This document shows, piece by piece, positions 1-5,800 of a stretch of 7,240 bases of DNA. Numbering within the stretch: the stretch's first letter is position 1; each line of letters starts with the position of its first letter. The notes beneath the pieces are model-generated. The model saw only the letters and a program-made list of their open reading frames with translations, ran no database searches and was not told the origin of the DNA. Origin of the DNA: Verrucomicrobiales bacterium (GTDB lineage Bacteria > Verrucomicrobiota > Verrucomicrobiia > Limisphaerales > UBA1100); contig WTHG01000309.1 in the NCBI GenBank assembly GCA_011523245.1, positions 1 through 7,240 of the forward strand. Direction: 5' to 3'. A program made the translations under genes and the position numbers.

Positions 1-1084
1 TGTGGCTGGAGTGGAGTGCACGGAGCTCGGGCATCCTGGTTTCAATGATGAGTCGTTTGGCGCGCTCGATGCGCATGCGAGCTATTTGCTTAGCGATCCC
101 ATCCGAGGAAAACTGGTTGAAGCGGCGTTCGAGACTTCTACGGTTGAGGCCCACCGCGAGAGCTACGTCCTTCACCGTTAGGGGGCGGTAACTGTTTTCG
201 GCGATAAACCGCAAGGCGTTGGAGATGAGGGGGTCTTCCGCCGCAAAAGAATCGGTGGACTGTCGCGGGACGAGCTTTTGGGGCTTAACTAATTCCGGGT
301 TTGCCGGTGGACGTTTGCCTTTCATTAGGCGATCGAGTAAACCGGCCGCCCGGTAGCCGATTTCTTCAAATCCCATGTCGATGCTGGTTAGGGTGGGATA
401 GGGCGAGTTGCAAATACTCGGCTCGTTGGAAGTGCCGATAATGGCGTAGTCATGAGGCACATCCAGCCCGACTGATCGGCAGGTATCCATCAGATAACGG
501 CAGTACAGGTCGTTGCCGACAAAAATACCGATGGGCGGACGCCAGCTGGCCACCCACTTCAATAACCCAGATCGGAACTCATCCCATGCGTTAGCATTGC
601 CATGCAGGCTCGTGCGCGCAAATCGATGGATGGAGCATTGAAAATCCTTGGGTTCGATCGTGTCATTGAAACCTTTGAATTGCCGTTTCGAATCAATTTC
701 CCGGACATAGCCGAGATAGCCAAACCGGCGAAACCCACGGCTCATCAAATGCTCTGCTGCAATCCGGCCCGATTCCTCAAAATCAGCGTGCACACTGGGC
801 ACTTGGGTTGCCGGTGAATTAAGCCAAACATTAACCATCGGCACCTTCTTTCTCCCGGCGCTGGTAGCCATCGGTTTTGTGACGCGCGCGATCACACCGT
901 CAAAGGGCTTTTCGTCTTTCTTTGACTTAAAGATGTGGTTCGAGCTTGGGGTGATCACGCAGTCCCAACCGGCCTCGGAGGCATAGTTCAAGCAACCGGC
1001 GTAGGTTTCCAAGTGCCGTTTATAGCCCCATTCCATCTCCAGCGCGATGGCTACCCGGGGCGGATTTGAGTGTGCTGGATTCAT
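1..1084 (-). CDS. XylR-like transcriptional regulator (LacI-type sensor plus AraC-type HTH), 3' end cut by window
   Basis: My reverse-strand reading from the ATG at 1084-1082 stays open for 361 codons to the left edge. Residues about 9-275 resemble the periplasmic-binding-protein-like sensor of the LacI/XylR type; they include HADFEESGRIAAEHLMSRGF, FRRFGYLGY, IGIFVGNDLYCRYL and a TLTSIDMGFEEIGYRAA segment, all typical of the fold. Residues about 284-361 are an AraC-type HTH domain: LTVKDVALAVGLNRRSLERRF is the first helix-turn-helix (N314 starts the recognition helix) and RMRIERAKRLIIET is the linker helix. The second HTH is only begun. E. coli XylR has the same architecture and is about 392 residues, so roughly 30 residues are missing. 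The protein is a cytoplasmic one-component sugar sensor, but its ligand cannot be deduced. It is divergent from the esterase operon and faces a 21-bp-period direct repeat, so it probably controls that operon and perhaps itself. No Shine-Dalgarno sequence is visible before the start. Confidence 0.9.
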   Translation of the reverse strand, partial: MNPAHSNPPRVAIALEMEWGYKRHLETYAGCLNYASEAGWDCVITPSSNHIFKSKKDEKPFDGVIARVTKPMATSAGRKKVPMVNVWLNSPATQVPSVHADFEESGRIAAEHLMSRGFRRFGYLGYVREIDSKRQFKGFNDTIEPKDFQCSIHRFARTSLHGNANAWDEFRSGLLKWVASWRPPIGIFVGNDLYCRYLMDTCRSVGLDVPHDYAIIGTSNEPSICNSPYPTLTSIDMGFEEIGYRAAGLLDRLMKGKRPPANPELVKPQKLVPRQSTDSFAAEDPLISNALRFIAENSYRPLTVKDVALAVGLNRRSLERRFNQFSSDGIAKQIARMRIERAKRLIIETRMPELRALHSSH

Positions 1085-1109
1085 CTTGAGTGGAGTAATT
1101 TTGATTTGT

Positions 1110-1142
1110 CGCAAAAAGAAGAATAGAAAACGCAAAAAGAAG
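1110..1142. promoter_or_regulatory. Tandem direct repeat, candidate operator for the XylR-like regulator
   Basis: CGCAAAAAGAAG occurs perfectly at 1110-1121 and again at 1131-1142, 21 bp from start to start, about two helical turns. Similarity continues to the right: AGAA at 1125-1128 matches AGAA at 1146-1149, giving 16 of 19 identical positions per unit. AraC-family proteins with two HTH motifs per monomer characteristically bind such direct repeats as dimers, and the AraC I1/I2 half-sites also have a 21-bp period. The site starts 26 bp upstream of the regulator's start codon and ends shortly before a candidate -35 box for the esterase operon, a position suited to activation. Binding by the neighbouring regulator is inferred. 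Confidence 0.65.
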
Positions 1143-1153
1143 GCAAGAATGAA

Positions 1154-1182
1154 TTGAGTGCATCAGGCTCATCCAACAAAAT
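1154..1182 (+). promoter_or_regulatory. Candidate sigma70-like promoter of the esterase operon
   Basis: TTGAGT at 1154-1159 and CAAAAT at 1177-1182 are separated by 17 bp, giving four of six matches to each consensus hexamer. The pair lies directly downstream of the tandem repeat, so an activator bound there could touch RNA polymerase. Transcription would begin near 1189, giving a leader of about 65 nt. The match is weak and could be chance in AT-rich DNA. Confidence 0.3.
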
Positions 1183-1194
1183 ATCAGGGCTTTT

Positions 1195-1237
1195 GGTCGA
1201 TGAATTTACAAGAAAATCGACCTCTACGAGGGTTTTC
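1195..1237 (+). promoter_or_regulatory. Two overlapping inverted repeats in the operon leader
   Basis: GGTCGAT at 1195-1201 is a perfect inverted repeat of ATCGACC at 1216-1222, with a 14-nt loop. The right arm is also part of a second potential hairpin: CCTC at 1221-1224 pairs with GAGG at 1228-1231 around a TAC loop, and GAAAA at 1212-1216 pairs with TTTTC at 1233-1237 around an internal mismatch. The two structures share 1216-1222 and cannot form together. They lie 18-60 nt before the esterase start. They could be an operator palindrome or a leader switch; no function is demonstrated. Confidence 0.35.
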
Positions 1238-1254
1238 TCAGTAGGCAATTTAAC

Positions 1255-2328
1255 ATGAAACAAATCAATCAACTCAACTCAACCTTAATGGCAGTTTTTT
1301 TGACGGCTGCTTTCGCTTCGACTGTATTTGCTGAATTACCGGACCCCGACGGGAAACCGGCGGATCTGTCCAAGCCAGTGAAGGTGTTTATCATCATGGG
1401 CCAGTCCAACACCTTGGAAATGGGCCGGGTGGCGGGTGATCGGGAAGGTACGCTCGAAAATGCCGTGAAAAAGGAAAACCTTTATCCCTTCATGGTGGAT
1501 GATGCCGGTAACTGGACCAAGCGCATGGATGTGCGCAATGTTCATACTATGGGTAGCGGGGGACCAGGCGGTGGTGTTAGGCGTAACGATTGGCTGACGG
1601 TTTCCGGTGGCAAGATTGGTATCGAGATTGGCATCGGTCATCACCTCGGCAATGCGCTGGACGAGCCGGTCCTGATTCTTAAGAGCTCCATCGGCAATCG
1701 CTCGCTCGGTTGGGATCTCCTGCCTCCGGGCAGTCCGCGCCATGAGGTGGAGACCACTGACCGGGCCGGCAAGAAAGTCACACTCGTCACTCCGGCCTTT
1801 AAGGACGAGGTGCGCCACCCCAGCTGGACTAAGGGCGAAGTGCCCGAGCCGCCCAAACACAACTGGCACGCCGGTTTGCAATACATCGGCGACGTAGCCC
1901 GGGCGAAGGCCGTCCTCAAGGATCTCGACAAGCATTACCCCGGTGGCAAGGGCTATGAGGTGGCCGGTTTTCTGTGGTGGCAAGGCGACAAGGACCGTTA
2001 CAACGCAGCGCATGCAGCCATGTACGGTAAGAATCTGGTGCAACTTTTCAAAGCGCTCCGTGAGGAGTTCAACGCGCCCAAGGCCAAGATGGTCGTGGCT
2101 ACCCTCGGCCAAACCGACAAAGAGAATGCAAAGGGGAATGAGAAGTTGATCATCGACGGTATGTTCGCCTTCGGCAAGGCGCACCAAGGTGAGGCGTCGG
2201 TAGTCTACACCCATCCACTCTCCATGGGCGGTGCCTCCAACAGCCACTATGGCGGCAACGCCAAGACCTACATGAACGTCGGCCTCGGCATGGGTAAGGC
2301 AATGGTTGATTTGATTAAATCCAAATAG
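1255..2328 (+). CDS. Secreted SASA-type (sialate O-acetylesterase-like) SGNH esterase
   Basis: The 357-residue product begins with a signal peptide (residues 1 to about 26, ending STVFA). The SGNH-hydrolase block I follows as FIIMGQSNT, with nucleophile candidate S51. FLWWQGDKD at 239-247 matches the W-x-QG-(E/D) block of the SASA family, and H331 in SNSHYGGNAKTYMNVG is the likely catalytic histidine. Families of this type remove acetyl or other acyl groups from glycans outside the cytoplasm; the real substrate here is unknown. The residues at -2 and -3 from H331 are Asn and Ser, so the aspartate usually found before the histidine is absent and a Ser-His dyad or an alternative acid is implied. 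It is the first gene of the operon. The chosen ATG gives a proper signal peptide and has a weak GTAGG nine bases upstream. Confidence 0.85.
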   Translation: MKQINQLNSTLMAVFLTAAFASTVFAELPDPDGKPADLSKPVKVFIIMGQSNTLEMGRVAGDREGTLENAVKKENLYPFMVDDAGNWTKRMDVRNVHTMGSGGPGGGVRRNDWLTVSGGKIGIEIGIGHHLGNALDEPVLILKSSIGNRSLGWDLLPPGSPRHEVETTDRAGKKVTLVTPAFKDEVRHPSWTKGEVPEPPKHNWHAGLQYIGDVARAKAVLKDLDKHYPGGKGYEVAGFLWWQGDKDRYNAAHAAMYGKNLVQLFKALREEFNAPKAKMVVATLGQTDKENAKGNEKLIIDGMFAFGKAHQGEASVVYTHPLSMGGASNSHYGGNAKTYMNVGLGMGKAMVDLIKSK

Positions 2329-2331
2329 TGA

Positions 2332-5013
2332 ATGATGAAGAGTCTGCGCAGCTTATTCTCCGGTGGATGGATCGCTCTATTCGTGGGTGTGCCATCGTTG
2401 TTATCGGCCAACTCTAAAGCGGTCGGAGAGATTGCCCTAACTGAGGAGGGGCGACGCCTTGAGGCCCGGTACACCAAGGAGCTCGAGGGGCTGCGTTCGC
2501 AGTTGACTAAGAGGATCCCTTATGTGGCGGCCCCGACAACCGATGAGGCCCGGAAGCAGCAGTTCAATTTTCCGGATATCGAACTTGGGGGCGACAAAAA
2601 GGGCGGAGACCGGTCGCTGGACGAATTGTTGGATGGCGGAAAAAAACCGGCTCCGAAGGGATCGGGGCCGACGCAGCAAGAGAAGTTCGCGCCTTACCTG
2701 ACCAACGATCGGCTGGACGGGTTGTTGGTGAAATATGTGGTGTTGCTGGATGCCACCCCGCGTGGCTTGGCGGAATTTGCCCAGCAAAATAAAGAACACG
2801 AGGCGCTGGTTGAGCGGTTGCTGGCGGACGCTCAACTGATGAAGCGGATGCTGGTGGCGGATGGCGCCAAGGCCAAGCGCGTTGGTCGAAGTGGCTATGG
2901 TCCGGCCCGTTACGGGGAGGCGATGAAAATCTATGCGGCAATCCGCAAGACCAGCAGCCGGTCCGCCGAAAGTGTGCTCGAGCGGTTGGCATTGGCCATT
3001 GCCTTGGAGCATGCCGTGCCCATGGTGCAGACCAATCCTAAGGCGGCCGAGAACGCCCCGGCGACCATCGATCCCATTAAGCGTTACCTGCATTATGAAA
3101 AGGCTTATCTCGCCGGCGAGTTGGATCCGACCTTTAAGAACCTGAGTGTGTGGAGCCTGCGCATGGTGGTGAATGGGGATGAGCCGGATGAGGTGCTGGC
3201 GTGGGGACGGCAAACTCTTCGGAATTTTCGGCCTGATCACATTTACGAATCCAACTTTGGTTGGCGTTACGTTGGTATCGTGAGTTCGGAGGTGAAGTAC
3301 GGTTCGGGCGACGTGAAGTATGACCGGGACGAACTGCAGAAATACCAGAACATCATCATGAACGGCGGCATCTGCGGTCGCCGCGCCTTCTTTGGCCGGT
3401 TCATCTTGCGCTCGTTCGGTGTGCCGACCACGGCGCGGCCGAGCCGTGGCCATGGCGCGCTCGCCCGTTGGACGCCCGGCGGCTGGTGCGTCAACCTGGG
3501 GCCGGGCTGGGGATCGGGCTGGACTGCAACGCGCTACCATAAGGATGTAGATTTCCTCTCCAGCTCCAAGGCGCGTAATGATGAGGAAGCGTTTCTGATG
3601 GTGAAGCGGGCGCAATGGATCGGCGATGTATTCGGCGAGAAACGGATTCATGGGGATCATGATCCTTCACTGAGGTTTAACAGTCTGGTGCAGTTGAAGC
3701 CGAAGTTTTGGAACGGTATGGCCCTCCGGACTCAGCGAGAAATTATCACCAAGTTGAAGGTGGCCACCCTCGATGCCGTGGGTGCGGAACTCGGCGAATC
3801 CAACAAACCCACCATCGCGCAACAAGTGATCGCTTCCGCAGTTGATCCGAAGCACCAGCAAATCACTTACAGCAAAAACGGGGTCATCTCGATTCCCGGC
3901 GCGGCTTACACGCAAACTTCCGGAAGCCCGCGGGAAATCTTGGCCATGAAAAGCTTCGGCGGCGGCATGCAGATTTTTCTGCCGCGTTTCGCGCCGGAAG
4001 GGCTCACGATTATGCGCGGGGGCACGTGGAAGGGATCACCGGATGCGTGCACTTCCGGTAGCCGCATGCTTAGTGCCGGGTACGGCCGATACGAAAATTG
4101 GGGCCTGCGTGCGGCCATCACTCCGGCCCCGGGCAAGGTGCCGGCAAATGAGCTTCAGCTTGATCTCGGCGACGGGGTGACGATGGAGTTTATCTATGTG
4201 AAACCGGGCAAGTTTATGATGGGCGGTGAAAACGAAAAAGAGAGTCGTTTCGCCTGTGTGGAATTACCCAAACATAGCGTGGAACTCACTCAGGGATTTT
4301 ACCTCGGCAAGTACGAGGTGACACAGGCCCAATATCAGGCCGCCATGGGCGCGAACCCGAGCCGGTCCACCAAGGGGGCGGATTGTCCGGTCGACAATGT
4401 TTCAGAACCGGACGCCCGCCAATTCTGCATCCGGCTTAGTGAGATCGCCAATGTGGAGGCCCGGCTTCCCTCCGAGGCGGAATGGGAATACGCCAGCCGC
4501 GCGGGGCGTTCCACTAAATGGTTCTTCGGTGATGATCCGTCCAAGATCGGGGATTACGCGTGGTTCAAGGACAACGCCGGTGCCAAGTCACATCCTGTGG
4601 GCCAAAAGAAACCGAACCCGTGGGGATTCCATGACATTTACGGCAACGTCAACGAGCGCATCTCCGATAAATATCACAAGGACTATTACGCCAACAGTCC
4701 CAAGACAGATCCGACCGGGCCTAGGCAGGCAACCAAGTCCCGCTTTGAATTCACGATATCGGCTCCGCAATCCGGCAAGTACACCTTGAGCGCTCAAGTG
4801 GTCACGGTGAATTACGACCAGTGGCTGAAGGTTGCGGCGAATGACGGGTCGGAAGTCGCCATGCCCCTGCCATTTACTGAAGGTAACTGGCAGGATTCGC
4901 AGCCCGTCGAGCTTACGTTGCAAAAGGGGGAAAACACCCTCCGATTCTGGCGCGACGCCCCGCCGCAGAAAGGCGTGGCGATCAAGAAGTTTACCCTGAC
5001 TCCGCTGAAGTAG
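2332..5013 (+). CDS. Secreted transglutaminase-like protein with nested, permuted FGE-like domain
   Basis: This 893-residue multidomain protein opens with a signal peptide (1 to about 26, ending LLSA). A charged helical segment (about 37-56) and a long unassigned, mostly helical region follow, to about 330. Residues about 335-420 look transglutaminase/papain-like: C348 in GGICGRRAFFGRF is the candidate nucleophile and H374 in SRGHGALARW the candidate histidine. Residues 540-553 (KSFGGGMQIFLPRF) and 804-893 (FEFTISAPQSGKYTLSAQ onward) look like two parts of one carbohydrate-binding-like beta-sandwich. Between them lies an FGE-sulfatase-like block in unusual order: the usual C-terminal element RGGTW (562-566) to GLRAAI (591-596) comes first, then the usual N-terminal part from MEFIYVKPGKFMMGG (about 618-632) through RLPSEAEWEYASRAG and GNVNE (771-775) to DPTGP (793-797). 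It follows the esterase stop after 3 bp without a clear Shine-Dalgarno sequence, suggesting translational coupling. Enzyme activity is unproven. The initiator could also be the second ATG at 2335. Confidence 0.8.
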   Translation: MMKSLRSLFSGGWIALFVGVPSLLSANSKAVGEIALTEEGRRLEARYTKELEGLRSQLTKRIPYVAAPTTDEARKQQFNFPDIELGGDKKGGDRSLDELLDGGKKPAPKGSGPTQQEKFAPYLTNDRLDGLLVKYVVLLDATPRGLAEFAQQNKEHEALVERLLADAQLMKRMLVADGAKAKRVGRSGYGPARYGEAMKIYAAIRKTSSRSAESVLERLALAIALEHAVPMVQTNPKAAENAPATIDPIKRYLHYEKAYLAGELDPTFKNLSVWSLRMVVNGDEPDEVLAWGRQTLRNFRPDHIYESNFGWRYVGIVSSEVKYGSGDVKYDRDELQKYQNIIMNGGICGRRAFFGRFILRSFGVPTTARPSRGHGALARWTPGGWCVNLGPGWGSGWTATRYHKDVDFLSSSKARNDEEAFLMVKRAQWIGDVFGEKRIHGDHDPSLRFNSLVQLKPKFWNGMALRTQREIITKLKVATLDAVGAELGESNKPTIAQQVIASAVDPKHQQITYSKNGVISIPGAAYTQTSGSPREILAMKSFGGGMQIFLPRFAPEGLTIMRGGTWKGSPDACTSGSRMLSAGYGRYENWGLRAAITPAPGKVPANELQLDLGDGVTMEFIYVKPGKFMMGGENEKESRFACVELPKHSVELTQGFYLGKYEVTQAQYQAAMGANPSRSTKGADCPVDNVSEPDARQFCIRLSEIANVEARLPSEAEWEYASRAGRSTKWFFGDDPSKIGDYAWFKDNAGAKSHPVGQKKPNPWGFHDIYGNVNERISDKYHKDYYANSPKTDPTGPRQATKSRFEFTISAPQSGKYTLSAQVVTVNYDQWLKVAANDGSEVAMPLPFTEGNWQDSQPVELTLQKGENTLRFWRDAPPQKGVAIKKFTLTPLK
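4003..4740 (+). other. Permuted FGE-sulfatase-like domain inside the transglutaminase-like protein
   Basis: This marks residues about 558-803 of the 893-residue protein. In ordinary FGE-sulfatase domains the order is PGxFxMG, then W-x-EYA, GNVWEW, DPTGP, RGGSW, a Cys/Arg-rich stretch, and a terminal GFR-x-A. Here RGGTW and GLRAAI precede PGKFMMGG, and the block stops after DPTGP. The break falls in the loop that normally joins DPTGP to RGGSW, and a TPAPGKVPANE linker joins the old C-terminus to the old N-terminus. GNVWEW is replaced by GNVNER, and only one Cys (in PDAC) lies after RGGTW, whereas formylglycine-generating enzymes need two in that region. Formylglycine synthesis is therefore unlikely; a structural or ligand-binding role is more probable. 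Confidence 0.7.
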
Positions 5014-5026
5014 GCCCGGATAAACC

Positions 5027-5800
5027 ATGAACCGGATTCGGATCGCCCTGATTCTGATGACCTTCGGGGTGATGGGGATGTTCGCCGCAGAAAAGGCGCG
5101 GAGCCCGGCTGACTGGAAGCTGGCCCCCGCCACCGTGGAGGCATTGCGCAAGCTGAAGCTTCCTGGAATCCGGCTCAACATCGACGAGCGATCCATCGAC
5201 GTGAACGCGACGGTGTGCCTGCACAAGGGCCTGCTGGAATTGGTCGCCTGCACCAAGGGGACGAAGGAGCACGAATCGATTGTCGCCCTCGACGCCCGGC
5301 CGGTGCACATCCACACGGCGCTGTTGTTATTCGGAGCCCAACCGGGAACACCGGCTTCGCGAATGGTGCAGGATGCAGAAGGGGTGCGATGGATTCCCGT
5401 AAAACCGGCTGGTGATCGTGTGTACGTGTCATTGGTGTTTCCGAATGCCGGGGGGAAAATGCAGGAGCATCCCATTCAAAAATTTATCGCTTTTGCCCAA
5501 CCCAAAAAAATCAACGGCCTGGCTCCGGCTAAAATCAAGCCCCGGAACTTTTCGCCCGACTATTTGTTCGCCGGCTCGCATCTGATAAAAAAAGGCACCG
5601 GCCCGAAGCGGTATCTTTGTGAACAGAGTGGAAATGTGATTTCCATTTCATCCTTTGGAGATGAATTACTTTGCCTGCCGGAAATTCATGGCCATGAAGA
5701 CGATGGGCTGTTTTGGGAGGTGAATCCCGAGGGCTTGCCGGCAGTAGGCAAGCCGGTAATTCTGCGCCTGCGCCCGATCAAGAAACCCGTTAAACGATGA
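5027..5800 (+). CDS. Secreted YdjY-domain-type protein of unknown function
   Basis: The 257-residue product has a hydrophobic N-terminus (about 1-21, IRIALILMTFGVMGMFAA) typical of a signal peptide. The core resembles the YdjY-type family common in Planctomycetes and Verrucomicrobia: NATVCLHKGLLELVACTKG (C64, C75), KEHESIVALDARPVHIHTAL (about 80-98), and a second half with FAGSHLIKKGTGPKRYLC (181-198) and VISISSFGDELLCLPEIHG (204-222, C198 and C216). The four cysteines and several histidines could hold disulfides or a metal, but no reaction is known to me. It starts 13 bp after the transglutaminase-like gene, and its TGA overlaps the next gene's ATG, so it is clearly part of the operon. There is no good Shine-Dalgarno sequence. 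The family assignment rests on motif recognition alone. Confidence 0.75.
   Translation: MNRIRIALILMTFGVMGMFAAEKARSPADWKLAPATVEALRKLKLPGIRLNIDERSIDVNATVCLHKGLLELVACTKGTKEHESIVALDARPVHIHTALLLFGAQPGTPASRMVQDAEGVRWIPVKPAGDRVYVSLVFPNAGGKMQEHPIQKFIAFAQPKKINGLAPAKIKPRNFSPDYLFAGSHLIKKGTGPKRYLCEQSGNVISISSFGDELLCLPEIHGHEDDGLFWEVNPEGLPAVGKPVILRLRPIKKPVKR

Larger units (their letters stand above)
1085..1254. promoter_or_regulatory. Divergent intergenic control region
   Basis: This AT-rich 170-bp stretch separates the minus-strand regulator from the plus-strand operon and is the only substantial non-coding DNA in the window. From left to right it holds a 12-bp direct repeat with 21-bp period, a candidate -35/-10 pair, and a pair of overlapping hairpins just before the esterase start. 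It should contain the promoters for both directions. I could not identify a convincing promoter for the regulator gene. Confidence 0.75.

Noticed and set aside
1..60. A possible frameshift at the regulator's incomplete end, because the second HTH reads unusually (MPELRALHSSH).
   Set aside because: The frame stays open to the edge and too few residues are visible to distinguish divergence from a frameshift.
1081..1272. A 63-codon minus-strand frame whose TGA overlaps the regulator's ATG, resembling a coupled leader peptide.
   Set aside because: It runs through the A-rich direct repeat and into the opposite-strand esterase start. Its peptide has no recognisable features and its start would lie inside another gene, so a chance frame is more likely.
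4141..4740. A functional sulfatase-activating (formylglycine-generating) enzyme.
   Set aside because: The required cysteine pair is not seen, the core signature is altered, the order is permuted, and no sulfatase is present in the window.
5001..5030. A transcription terminator or internal promoter between the transglutaminase-like and YdjY-type genes.
   Set aside because: The gap is only 13 bp and shows no GC-rich stem followed by T residues and no clear promoter boxes.
5583..5594. Runs of seven A (also near 2640 and 5504) that could allow programmed frameshifting.
   Set aside because: The frames are continuous through all three runs, and no alternative-frame extension or stimulatory structure is evident.
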